In this document: piece after piece, positions 21,177 through 31,852 of the stretch
Numbering within the stretch: the first letter of the stretch is position 1
Layout of the letters: every line of letters begins with the position of its first letter
NCBI GenBank assembly: GCA_905250115.1
Contig: CAJNOI010000103.1
Coordinates: 110,280 to 174,279, forward strand
DNA length: 64,000 nucleotides
Source: Adineta steineri
Lineage: Eukaryota; Rotifera; Eurotatoria; Adinetida; Adinetidae
Direction of reading: 5' to 3'
Program-made: the position numbers and the translations under genes
Notes under the pieces: generated by a model
What the model was told of the DNA's origin: nothing
What the model saw: the letters and a program-made list of their open reading frames with translations, nothing else
Database searches by the model: none

Positions 21177-21694
21177 NNNNNNNNNNNNNNNNNNNNNNNN
21201 NNNNNNNNNNNNNNNNNNNNNNNNNNNNNNNNNNNNNNNNNNNNNNNNNNNNNNNNNNNNNNNNNNNNNNNNNNNNNNNNNNNNNNNNNNNNNNNNNNNN
21301 NNNNNNNNNNNNNNNNNNNNNNNNNNNNNNNNNNNNNNNNNNNNNNNNNNNNNNNNNNNNNNNNNNNNNNNNNNNNNNNNNNNNNNNNNNNNNNNNNNNN
21401 NNNNNNNNNNNNNNNNNNNNNNNNNNNNNNNNNNNNNNNNNNNNNNNNNNNNNNNNNNNNNNNNNNNNNNNNNNNNNNNNNNNNNNNNNNNNNNNNNNNN
21501 NNNNNNNNNNNNNNNNNNNNNNNNNNNNNNNNNNNNNNNNNNNNNNNNNNNNNNNNNNNNNNNNNNNNNNNNNNNNNNNNNNNNNNNNNNNNNNNNNNNN
21601 NNNNNNNNNNNNNNNNNNNNNNNNNNNNNNNNNNNNNNNNNNNNNNNNNNNNNNNNNNNNNNNNNNNNNNNNNNNNNNNNNNNNNNNNNNNNNN
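21177..21694. other. Assembly gap (518 N)
   Basis: This is a run of N. A tandem repeat begins right after it, which probably caused the break. All statements linking sequence left and right of it, including the palindrome, depend on scaffolding across this gap. Confidence 0.99.
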
Positions 21695-21814
21695 ACAAAT
21701 GCCACATCCTATAGAAAAATGATACATCACACAGACAAATGCCACATCCTATAGAAAAATGATACATCATATAGAAAAATGGCACATCTCACAGACAAAT
21801 GCCACTCCCTACAT
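21695..21814. repeat. 20-bp tandem repeat at gap edge
   Basis: Six monomers of exactly 20 bp follow the gap, of two alternating types: ACAAATGCCACATCCTATAG and variants of AAAAATGATACATCACACAG. The array probably extends into the gap. Open frames here on the minus strand are artefacts of the repeat. Confidence 0.9.
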
Positions 21815-21966
21815 GTAATGCCATCATTCAATGAAAGGATAGATCGACGAAAGACATTTATCAAAGTGTATACTAGTGAGGTAACCCATGCCATCAGAAC
21901 TGATCAAAAACCGCCGATTCTTTTCTGTTATTTTATTAGCTAGCGGGTTAACCGCGGTTATTTCCT

Positions 21967-22112
21967 TTGCTTTCAGCATTTACTATATAGAAACCGACGG
22001 CTAATCGGACAAGTGATCAGTAGACGAACAAGGACCCGACTAGTTTTTCAGTTAATTAGAAGATTACTGGCAATTAACCGTCGGTTGTTACTCAATAAAA
22101 TGCTGAAAGCAA
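21967..22112. repeat. Inverted repeat pair of about 42 bp
   Basis: Bases 21967-22008 (starting TTGCTTTCAGCATTT) match the reverse complement of 22071-22112 (ending AAATGCTGAAAGCAA), also sharing ACCGACGG in the arms, with about 62 bp between. It could be a small foldback element or the ends of a MITE. No target duplication was recognised. Confidence 0.65.
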
Positions 22113-22210
22113 AAAAAAGTACCGGAAATTGTGCTCTATGAGGATATATGTCTAAATGCAAACGGTGATAGAGAAGGGTGTTGATGTGGACATAATGCAT
22201 CCAATATCAT

Positions 22211-22283
22211 CCCAAAACCCATACCGACATCCTCGCTCACACCCATACCCACACCCTTATCCACACTCACACCTACCATCAAG
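22211..22283. repeat. Telomere-like repeat copy, C-rich strand
   Basis: It consists of units such as ACCCATACCCACACCCTTAT and CACACTCACACC, ending CATCAAGATGG. It is a degenerate member of the TGTGGG-containing family in the opposite orientation. Confidence 0.6.
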
Positions 22284-23211
22284 ATGGTGTGATTATCTAG
22301 TGTTCAACCCTGTCACTACTTGCTTGTATTGGTTTGAAGCAGAAAGATTCTGACCACTATGTTCTGTTGAAGAAGTTCAATACTTGCGGAACTCCAGACA
22401 TGATAGATCAATTAAAAGCCCCTCTATCAGCACGTGATGAAAGTTGAAAGCGGTCCGTTTAGTTGTTGAAAAGAGACGCAGGCGTTCGTAGGGGTGTGAA
22501 AAGATTTTATCAGACTTGAAAAAAGCCTTGTGCCCAATGCTTTCGAATCCTGATATAATGTTTCCGTTGAAAAGATACTATGAAAAAGTCTAGTTTTTAT
22601 TTGCAAAGACTGAAAACATTAGTTTTATGAAATCAAAAGGACTGATGAACACACCATCATGTAACCCATGAAAATTTCTGTCGATCCCCCAGGACGAGAC
22701 CCTAGCGTAAAAGAATTTTTCAAACTCCCGGACGGAGAGAACTTCCACAAATATGCCTCATAATAAGCGCACACAAATTCTTAGTTCTAAAAATTTGCTA
22801 CTTTAGGCACTTTTGGACATTGTCTATAAAGGATTCGATGCAGAATTTTCCGCTATTTCCAATGACATTCTCCGAGCCTATGCGAATAGTCGCTCACATG
22901 ACTCCACTGTCGAGATACAGGAGTTCACCATCCCCAAAAAGGCATAATAGCGGAATGGGCCGCAAGTATTTTGAAGATTTGCGAAAAGTCTCGAGCTGGA
23001 TATCAAAAGATTCGCCGTTCCATTCTGCATCGCTTCATATATTCCATTGGGTCGCACAATAATGAACCATTTCACGGTCTTATACGCTCCCGTCCTTTTA
23101 TCTTTTCGCATTCTTGCGTGCGCCTCTCTTATTTACTATCTTCAACAAGGCGTCTGGCTACATGTAAACTTCTTGAACTGCTCTTCTATTTAGAAATTCG
23201 GTATACACATT
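22284..23211. other. Intergenic region upstream of the ABC transporter
   Basis: This is about 0.9 kb without a recognisable gene. Several short overlapping ORFs on both strands (22820-23240) have no motif I can name. It probably includes the transporter promoter and 5' UTR. Confidence 0.4.
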
Positions 23212-26200
23212 ATGAAGTGGTGTTATATACCTATGAGTAGAAAAAGAAGTCCGCCTTCGATATTATCACTGCTTCACATCGTTCTTGGTCTACTGATTCT
23301 TGTGCACAGTAGTGCTGGTTTTTCATTCAATAACGGTTCTAGCAACTTAAACATTGTAATACCGCAATCATCATCCTCACCACCTGTGACCTGTAATGGA
23401 AGCTGCATTACAAACAGCACAACATGTGACATTGAGGCAGATTTTTGCTACATTGAAGGAAAATGTTATGAAGCCAATCAGACACGTCTTAATGGTAGTC
23501 TGTCATGTCTTCAATGTCAACCGGACAATGACCAATGGAACTGGAGTTTTAATAGCTGGTGCTCAGCGTCGCAACAATGCAACGACACGATGTTCGACAG
23601 TCGAAATTTATGTCCAGCCAGCATAATCAAAGCATTCTATATAAAACCGACAGATGCTGTTTTTACTTTCTATAATTTTGAAGCGTGCAGCCGTGACAAG
23701 AACCGATGTCAAGAAGGCTTTTTCATTTCAGCAAACGATAGTAAAACCTATGCTTGCTGTCCTGGCTTCTTCTGTCCTGAGGGACAAATATGTATGATTC
23801 CATGTCGTCAAGGTGGATATTGTCCCAGTCAGTTATCAGCGAGAAACGGTACGTGTCGAACGCCAGTGAAATGTCCTGAGTATCAGCCAATGGAGTACGG
23901 TGCCTTTGGCTGTGGTGGCTCCTATTTCGAAGGATTTTGTCCAAATGGAATGTATTGTCCAACACCTGCACAGATTATTCCCTGCAAAAGTGCCACTGAA
24001 TTCTGTCCAACAGGAGTGACTAAGGCATTGTCTTGTCCAGCAGTATTCGACTGCATCGAAGGTCGAGCTGAACGACAACGAATCATCATTACCGTTATGA
24101 CCACTGTCGCCGTGATCTTATTCGTTGTGATCATCTTTGCTTTGCCGATCTCTGCAAAACTTTTCAAATGGATCTCTGAAAAACTCTTCAAGAGGATGCC
24201 TTCAATGAAAAAATGGTTTGGTAAACACAAACTGTCCGATCCGTTCGATGTGAGTGAATACTTTCAAGAACCACCTGAACCCAATTACGAACCAGAAAAA
24301 TGCATTAAACTTCATGTTCATTTGAAGGAGGCTAAACTTCGCGATGTCAAACGTTTCGATAGAAAGAAAAACCAAGGATTTACTAGTCGCATAACTCCTG
24401 GCAAGATAACAGCGCTCATGGGTGGCTCCGGTTGTGGTAAAAGTAGTCTTCTCGAAACCATTTACGGTCGACGACGATTGAGACCCGGTGGGTCGATCAC
24501 TTTTGCTAATCACAAGCCTTTATCACACATTCTCACCGACTATGTTGGTTATGTGCCACAAGCGGATATTATGCACAATGATCTGACTGTGTTCGAGACT
24601 GTCTACTATTCTGCTCGTGCACGACGATTGGGCGGTCCGAAGCAGACGTTAATTAATGATGTCTATTTCGTTTTGAAAAAGCTTGGTTTAGGAGATATGC
24701 ATGATGATTTCATCAAGACGCTGTCAGGCGGTAAGAGTAAACAGGTTATTCGACTATTTTGCTATTTACTCTCGTTTGAATAGGTCAACGAAAACGAGTC
24801 AATGTTGCTTTGGAAGTCGTTGCTTGCCCGAAAGTCTTACTTCTGGACGAGCCGACATCTGGTCTGGACACCGTGTCTTGCGATGAGCTCTTCGAACTCT
24901 TGCAATTGATCAAGTGCAGTAAGGCTGGACCTGTGACAATCGTTACAGTTATTCACCAGCCAAGTCATGAATTATTTGAAAAAATCGATAACATTTTCTT
25001 CTTGACCCGAACGTGCTGTTTAGCCTATCAAGGTCCACGATCTCATGCAAAGAATTTTTTAGAACAGAAGATCTTTCCTGATTCTCAAAATATTCCTCCA
25101 CCGCGACATAACGATTGCGATACATGTATTATCATGCTGACCAAAGCAAAAGATGATATTAAGAATCATCGAATCGAAAGTCAACGAATCGCTCAATCCC
25201 TCACAACATATTCTTGGTCACAGCGAGCCTGGTATCCTTTCTTCTACGTCTTACGACGATCAATACGACAGATTTATATTCGTGGAGTTGTTGCCGAAGT
25301 TGCCTATATGCTTGCTTACTTCTTGCTAGGTACATGCGTTGGGTTTTTGTTCGAAAACAAACTTCAAGCGACATGTGACATAAGCAAGTTAACAACCATT
25401 TATTTCCTGATTACCTTATCATTTGGTATTCTCACTTGCATATCCAGTCAAAGACTCTTCGGCGTGGAAATCGCAGATCAAACATTTGAACGAGAAAGTC
25501 GCAATTATTATCATCCATTCCAATATTGGTTGGCCAAGAGTCTCGTTGATATTCCCCGAATGATAGTCTATCCACTGTCATTTCTTATTATGCTTTATAT
25601 TGAGATTGTCCCGCGTGGCTCATTTTGTTTATACTTCCAGGTGATATTACTTTGTTCGTTTGTATGTTCGGGTATCGGTCAGTTGATGTCGGTTGTCTTC
25701 AATCGTACGGAATATGCTTATCTAGCAGGATCAATCATTGCTCTTTTCTCCTGTCTTCTCTCAGGATTTAGTCCAACAAAAGAAGAACTCAGACCATTTG
25801 GTTTCGTTGTGGTTCTTTCATTTTCGAGACATGTGCAAAGTCTATTATTTCAACAAGAGTCGAAACTTTATTTGGAAGACGTCGAATCAAAGGATCACAT
25901 TTGGGGAACATCGGTGGAAGGTCTTGCTAAAGCCTTTGACTTCAACAACAGCGAGAATCCGACTTTATGCCTAGTGATTATCGGGTTCTCCGTACGTTTT
26001 TTGACGTATATGTTTCTTTATCGCAAATCGGAATATCGGTCGAAAGCTCGATTTTATGTCACCAATCCTATTCTCTTGATCAAAAATTTACTCACAGCGA
26101 AATCATGTCGAGATCGCAGCGTGAACCGCTCAGGTCAATCACGTCCGACTGAATCCCAACCAAATTCGGACCAGATTCCGTTGTGTTCAATTGCTTTATC

Positions 26201-26276
26201 TGAGCAAGAAAGTGGTATACCGTGCTCGCCTTTGGACACTGATCAACACGAACTCATACTTTTACCCATCCGATAG
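23212..26276 (+). CDS. ABCG-type half-transporter with cysteine-rich ectodomain
   Basis: Two exons (23212-24730 and 24784-26276) give 1003 residues. A second ATG at 23233 gives a cleaner signal peptide. The ectodomain is Cys-rich (CCPGFFCPEGQICMIPC and FCPNGMYCPT), as in plant ABCG24/28 and related oomycete or fungal proteins. A transmembrane helix leads to the nucleotide-binding domain: Walker A GGSGCGKS at 404-411, signature LSGGQ created exactly across the splice junction, Walker B VLLLDEP ending near 530, then VIHQPS. The C-terminal half has about six membrane spans (ABC2 type). Half-transporters dimerise to export lipids or small molecules. Animal ABCG proteins lack this ectodomain, so a foreign origin is possible. 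The substrate is unknown. Confidence 0.88.
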
Positions 26277-26481
26277 ACTAATGAAGCAACGGTAAACACC
26301 ATCCAGGAATACTGAACTGTTTCCATCATTATAATTTTACACTAATTTGAGAGTAATTCAGTGCACTTTCATTATCATAACTCCTAAATACACATTCATC
26401 CTTAGCTTGTTTTCTGTCATTTGATTACATTGCAGCATATCTACTACACTAAAGTCCTCCACGAATATCCCTTTTTCTAAC
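26277..26481. other. 3' flank of the ABC transporter
   Basis: This is probable 3' UTR and flank of the transporter. Nothing else is recognised. It ends in TTTCTAAC, the left target duplication of the following hAT element. Confidence 0.45.
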
Positions 26482-27136
26482 CAGTGTTGCCACCTCTTCT
26501 GCTTTTTGAAAGTTTTTCTGCTTCTTTTCTGTTGTTCCTGCTTTTTTGGATTTTTTGTCTTATTATTTTGAATGAAAACTCAATATTTAAATCGATCATT
26601 TTGTCAAAATAATTGTTTAAGACAAAGTCAGATTGTAAGATCCTATTAATTCTGGATATTATTATTGTCTCTTACTCCATCGCCAAATTTTAGAAAACTC
26701 TTATGTTTTTTATTTTCATTACTTTGCAGTAATGCTTATGTTGAATCTACATTTTCACAAATGAAATATTTAGTAAATGAAAAGCGGAACTGTATAACAA
26801 CTGAATTAGTGTCAGTTGAATTAAAAATAAGTTTGAATGCGACTTTAAAATATGTGATATGTACATATATTATCAAACTAGAATATATCGAAAGCTATTA
26901 GGTCAGATGAAAAGTATACATTTAAAAAAAATATTCAGTAAATGTATTTATCAATATTTAATTTTGTTTCTTTTTTATTTTGTGCACGTGAATATAGAAT
27001 ATAATACTAAACTTTGTTATTATTTTATTACGGCTGAGTTTAAACTATAGTTTGATATTGAAAAATACTTTCTGCTTTTTGACAATCGAAATTCTGTCAT
27101 TTTCTGTTTTTCGAACGGCAGAAAGTGGCAACACTG
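26482..27136. mobile_element. hAT-type element with transposase remnant
   Basis: The ends are CAGTGTTGCCACCTCTTCTGC on the left and, in reverse complement, CAGTGTTGCCACTTTCTGC on the right, a typical hAT terminal repeat. The flanks TTTCTAAC (26474-26481) and TTCCTAAC (27137-27144) match at 7 of 8 bases, as expected of an aged 8-bp target duplication. The 655-bp body contains a frame at 26665-26901 that looks like the end of a transposase dimerisation domain, so the element is an internally deleted, non-autonomous copy. Confidence 0.85.
26665..26901 (+). pseudogene. hAT transposase C-terminal fragment
   Basis: This 78-codon frame contains the pattern SNAYVESTFSQMKYLVNEKR followed by Asn and a leucine-rich helix. 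It resembles the hAT C-terminal dimerisation motif (SNA-x-VER-x-FS...NRL). The rest of the transposase, including the catalytic region, is absent. It sits entirely inside the element. Confidence 0.6.
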
Positions 27137-27331
27137 TTCCTAACTCAAACAGTCCATGAACATATTGCAAAAGGCTTTGAATTGTTTTGAAAGTAAACTA
27201 AATGAATGGTAGTTATTGAAATATTTTCTTCTTCATTTGGTCTCTTTTCTCAATACCGCTTGTGCGCACAGTTCTACAAAAATCTTGTTGTAGACTTTTC
27301 GAAAGATTCAGCAATCGATGCTGTCTAGTCG

Positions 27332-27404
27332 GATGGGTGTGAGTATTCGAGTGCGTATAGGTAAAAACAGGCATCCCCAAACCACACCCACTCACACCCT
27401 CAAG
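27332..27404. repeat. Telomere-like foldback repeat copy
   Basis: It starts GATGGGTGTGAGTATTCGAG and ends CACTCACACCCTCAAG, an imperfect inverted repeat of the same family as 7593-7708. Confidence 0.7.
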
Positions 27405-27421
27405 ATGTGATTTATATTAAT

Positions 27422-27640
27422 TAGGAACATTAATTAGTGCTCTACTTAGTACAACCATTTTTGTATTAAAGATTTCAATACTTCTCATTGCACAAATGAC
27501 ATATATTACAAATCGATCATTTGGTAATTTTCAGTGTCATTCAATTGACTTTTTATTACGAATTCGTTTATTTATGGATAAATGGTTAAATGCATGTGTA
27601 GCTACAGAAAGAGCATTTACTGTAATGACAAGGGCGTGGT
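27422..27640 (+). pseudogene. Fragment of a seven-helix receptor gene (TM2-TM3 region)
   Basis: One frame reads through a hydrophobic helix (LISALLSTTIFVLKISILLI), a loop with Cys (FGNFQC) and a second helix carrying WLNACVATERAFTV, the pattern at the start of TM3 and the E-R motif in rhodopsin-like peptide receptors common in bdelloids. Upstream there is an in-frame stop, and downstream the frame runs into the telomere-like repeat at 27631. It is therefore a truncated relic. Confidence 0.55.
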
Positions 27641-27690
27641 GTGGGTGTAGATATAGGTACTGTATTCACCTAGCACTCACACTCTCATTT
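27631..27690. repeat. Telomere-like repeat copy at inner edge of right arm
   Basis: It contains GGCGTGGTGTGGGTGTAG and, on the other side, GCACTCACACTCTCATTT, with TAGGTACTGTATTCACC between, matching the internal part of the family. It abuts the point where homology with the left arm ends (about 27693). Confidence 0.6.
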
Positions 27691-28385
27691 ATGTTAAAAT
27701 TGAAAAAGTAATTAACTATTACGACAATCTCAAGTATGTATGCATAGTTTGACAATCACGTACAAAAAATGGTAATATTATGAGATTTTAATCAACTTAT
27801 TATGAATTGTTCGTTTCGAATTGTAACAAAATAGTATGCAATCTTGAAAGTAAGTAATAAATTTTATAAAAATATTCTATTTTTCAATAGTATACATATA
27901 TTTAAATTAAAGAATAAATCTTACATTAGAAATACGTAAATCATGTTATTATTCGTGTTAAAATTTTGGCATAAATTGCTTCATACAAATATTATATATA
28001 TATAGTCCTATGCTAAAAAAAGTCATCTATGAATAATAAGAAAAAATGATTATAGCTATTGCTGAAACTATTATGGATATTATAATTTCATTGATTATGC
28101 AGAGGTCAATCAATACATAATACTAGATTTATAGTGGTAAAAAAAGATATTAAATACTGAGCTACTTAAAATTAGAGGTTCTTACGAGAAATTGTACGTA
28201 CCATTAATACAGAGGCATGAAAAAAAACTATATAGAAATGTGTCGGTACGCAAATACCTGTGGATTTTTATACGGACCCTTACTTCATATGAAAAAAAAA
28301 GTTACTTGGAAAAACCCAGTGTATAAACAGCAACCGCAGGAAAGAAAGAAAAAAAATGTAGCGAACCAATCAGACGGAGCATAGA

Positions 28386-28934
28386 CATGGAGAGAAGGGA
28401 CGTCGTCAAAAGAATATTCGATTCAAAGGTAAGCACACGCAATACAATTTTACTGATTCATAATATATCTATTAGTCATTTTGGGTAAGAACGTTATATA
28501 ATATTCTAGAATAAACAATCAGATAACATTGTTAAACATAGTAGATTTGAATGCAAAAGTAAAGGTGAACTTTTACCTATATACAAAACATTGTCAATTG
28601 CAGAAATTTCTAATAGATTTAATCTTGCGAGCGAGTTTGGCTGAGTTATAGGATGATAGAGGCCTACACCCACGCTCAAGATGGCGTCGCACATGAAGAA
28701 ATCAGTCGGATAAATAAGCATAACCATTTTAGTGATGATACAATATATTCTGGTATTCAAGAATCAACTCACAAAGGCATAGCGAAACAAAAAATAGAGT
28801 CATCAACAGCTAATTTATGTATTACTTGCAACGAACATAGTCATGCAGTAGTCTTTGTATACTGCGGTTATGGAACAATAATATGTCTTCTATGTAAAAT
28901 AAACGTGATAGCATGCCTGGGAATCTACGAATAA
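28386..28934 (+). pseudogene. Degenerate RING-finger ORF, right-arm copy
   Basis: This is the mirror of the relic at 3200-3769. A possible short first exon (28386-28431, starting MERRDVVKRIFDSK) ends at GTAAGC, and the main ORF starts at 28653 just after a TTATAG acceptor. It keeps C-x2-C ... Y-C-G-Y-G-T-I-I-C-L-L-C, so the two second-half cysteines are present, but the expected His is Tyr. The left copy has the His but not those cysteines. Neither copy has the last C-x2-C pair. I infer independent decay of one ancestral gene. Confidence 0.4.
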
Positions 28935-29551
28935 TCTAACTCTTGAATAGAACTTATATATAAGCAAAAAAGTATTAAATATTAAATTATTATATTCATA
29001 TATAAACATATTTTTGATATTTAATAATAACAATGATATATAGTAAACATTAAAAGTCAATATTGAAAAGGTCATGTTTTTTTTTACGAAAGCTTACAAT
29101 CAGAATTCAATTCAATATTATAAAAATTCTTATAAAGTAAACATTTCTTTTAAAATTATCCCTTTACTATAAAGACTATCGTTTCACGTGTAACAAATAA
29201 TCTTAAATACATATCTTTTTTGCACGATGAATAAAACAATCACATCTCATGATTCTCTTTGCAATAAACAATGTTATTCTTTTGATAGATTAGCTGAAAT
29301 AAATCGGACCTTGATATTTCTAATAACATTTAGTATTATTAAATCTTTTTCTGTCATTTATATTTCAGAATAAAAAATGACAAAGAACATTCACGCATCT
29401 TAAAAGCAAAATTTTCCATATCCAAGTAGAAAAAGAAGAAGTAAAAAATTTATAGATGTCTATTCAAGGTTGAGAAAAGGTAAAATCGTAATTGAATTGC
29501 GAAAAATAAATATCTGCTCTAATGGTAGAGAAGAAAAGACTAAGGGAGAAC
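28935..29551. other. AT-rich intergenic sequence, right arm
   Basis: This is the mirror image of 2613-3199, with small indels (for example extra sequence near 29215-29265). No gene is recognised. Confidence 0.4.
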
Positions 29552-30385
29552 TTAATGTCCATGACCAAAATTGAAAAGTCCATAAAGACGTAAGAAAGCT
29601 GAACATGTACCCAATACACCCACTTGAATATAGGTTAATGTTGATGCCCATAAATAACCACGAGGTAAATAATTAACAGCAACCATAAATTCTGTACCAT
29701 CACGCACCGTTGCCAACATTGCATTACGAGCAGCTGTCCATGGTATAAATGATTTTTTCCTATATACATTAAAAATAGAGTAAATCAATCAATAAATCAA
29801 TTCTTACTCTTCTTCTTGTCTTTGTAGACTATAACTTTGTTGTACCATATATTGTAACACGACATAAGCATTCCTAAAAAAAAATAATATCAAGAATAAA
29901 TAAAAAGGATATCTTTACCAGAGAGCACAAGTAATTAAAGCGGTAGACCAGAAAAAATTTGTATAAAATTCCCATAATTTATGATCAATGTCAATTATTT
30001 TCATTTCTCCGAGCCAAGCAATATGTTCTGATGGATAATAACCAAGCCATGCTATATAATGAGCAAATTTTAAGAAACGAACAATCCAATTTCGTTCCTA
30101 CAAAAAAAATCTATATGAATAGTAAAAAATATTCGAATATCTTACACCAGGTCTCAATTCATAACTAAATAAATCTCGAAGAATTGTCAAATCATCATAA
30201 AGACGTAAGACAACACGACAATCTTCAAGTCGATGAAAGATACGTTGTAAAGATTTATGTAATTTGGTTTTACGTGAATAAAACCCACTTATTAAACAAC
30301 ATAAATAAAGTGTAAATGTAATAGCTGCATCACGACCTTCATAACAATCAAGAACATCAACTGTTTGGCTCACAATATCCGTCAT
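29552..30385 (-). CDS. PEX11G: PEX11-gamma-like peroxisomal membrane protein, right-arm copy
   Basis: Exons run leftward at 30146-30385, 29919-30097, 29808-29873 and 29552-29759, with lengths identical to the left-arm gene and giving 230 residues. The first exon protein and the last exon protein are the same as in the left copy as far as I can read. Introns differ slightly in sequence (for example the intron after exon 2). Both copies appear intact, so this is a functional pair or two alleles. The role is as for the copy at 1771-2612: peroxisome membrane remodelling and division. Confidence 0.82.
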
Positions 30386-30873
30386 AATAATGAACCAAAG
30401 TTAATATGACCTTAAGATGCCTAATGTAGGGATACTATTCTTCTTCTTCTTCTTCTTACTATGTATATATTTTCTGTGGTTTCCCTTCTATTACTTTCGG
30501 TAGTAGCAATGTCTGTGTTTCGTCGTTCTTTTTTTTCTTTTGCTCTTCTATCGATGCATATGCATCATTTGGCGTGGCTGTGATGATGTACATTACGTTC
30601 TTCTTAAGGCGGCTCTCTCTTATTTTGGTTGCTATCATCTTGAGATATATGTAGTTGTGTATAAGACAAAAAGAAAAGGGTGGTAATCTGGGACAAGATG
30701 AATGCCAACTAATAAACACTGTGGATATGGAAAAATAAACTATTTTTCTGTTTTTTTCTCTTCCTTTCTTACCAACATCTATATCTAATATGACGTAAAT
30801 GATTTCTGTTTTAATCACACATGATCTACAGCAGGTTTATTTGAAATTATGAAATACTACACAAAAACAAAAA
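30386..30873. other. Intergenic region, right arm
   Basis: This is the mirror of 1286-1770. The GTG-initiated frame at 30459-30818 is retained with two residue changes but is low in complexity and unsupported as a gene. A CTT run lies near 30440-30458. Confidence 0.45.
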
Positions 30874-31122
30874 TCAAATACATCGATCACTACGAAAAAC
30901 AATATTTTTACATTGTCCGCTACAACACACAGAATCTATACCAAAACAACGTTTTCCTTGTTTTCGACAAAATGAACCTTCATGTGAGAATAAACCAAAT
31001 AAGAATCGTTTTGCTCTTTGATGAGATGATATATTCATTTCAGTTGTTGCGATTGTGATTGATGACATAGTTATTAATAGAATTGTAATCATCATTAGTC
31101 CAATAAATACGTTAGATCGCAT
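30874..31122 (-). CDS. Secreted six-cysteine peptide precursor (knottin-like), right-arm copy
   Basis: This 82-residue precursor is identical to the one at 1037-1285 except residue 11 (Met instead of Ile, in the signal peptide). The signal peptide, R-A-K-R processing site and the C-x6-C-x6-CC-x3-C-x9-C framework are all kept, so the mature peptides are the same. It reads toward the PEX11-like copy and away from the EGF-CFC gene. Confidence 0.75.
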   Translation of the reverse strand: MRSNVFIGLMMITILLITMSSITIATTEMNISSHQRAKRFLFGLFSHEGSFCRKQGKRCFGIDSVCCSGQCKNIVFRSDRCI

Positions 31123-31852
31123 CTTTCTAAATAAAAAGAGAAATAAACTGACCTCGATACTATTTACAATCTGTATATATATACGAGTTAAATTTATTGT
31201 TCTTTCTTTTTTCTTATTGGATATAAAAGGTCAAGTGTGATTGACTAGTTTGAAAAATTTTATTAGAATGATCATATTTCTTATTGTACATGATGACAGA
31301 GAAAAAACCTATGTATATACAATCTAATATATTTGTATTCATAGTTGTTTGATAGTTTACATTCACTTGATATTTTATAATAACATATAGAGAATATTAT
31401 ACTTTAAGATTTTAATAGAATCGAAGATAAATAATAAATTTATTTAAGGCACGGCAAATGTTCATTTGAAATAATTCCAACTGTGCACGTATATATATTT
31501 TCGTTTCTCTTATGTCATTAACTCGTGCGCATATAATGAGCAGAAGGTGACTGTTATTCGATCTACTCATTAATTATATCTGTTGGACATTGACGTAAGC
31601 AGTTAGAGAACAGGGTGGGTGTGAAGAGAGAAAGAGAAAAAAAAAGAAATTCAATTACATAAAACGAATAGTCACAAACATGTTAATTACAATACAATTG
31701 ACAGTAGAAAAGAAACAACCGTATTTCTTGTTCGCTTGGACGCATATTGCATGTTTTAACTTCTGAGTCAATGCCGGTATTGTGTTTATCATAAATCACA
31801 CATTGACTTTTTATATATAAATCATGTTCAATTGTTTGAATGACATACAGTT
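31123..31852. other. Divergent intergenic region, right arm
   Basis: This is the mirror of 302-1036, between the divergent peptide and EGF-CFC genes, and probably contains both promoters. No further gene is seen. Confidence 0.45.

Noticed and set aside
21060..21785. Long minus-strand ORFs across the gap
   Set aside because: They are open only because N codons contain no stops; the flanks are satellite monomers.
22820..23240. ORFs upstream of the ABC transporter as an extra gene
   Set aside because: Several frames on both strands are open to a similar extent, with no motif or splice signal favouring any of them.
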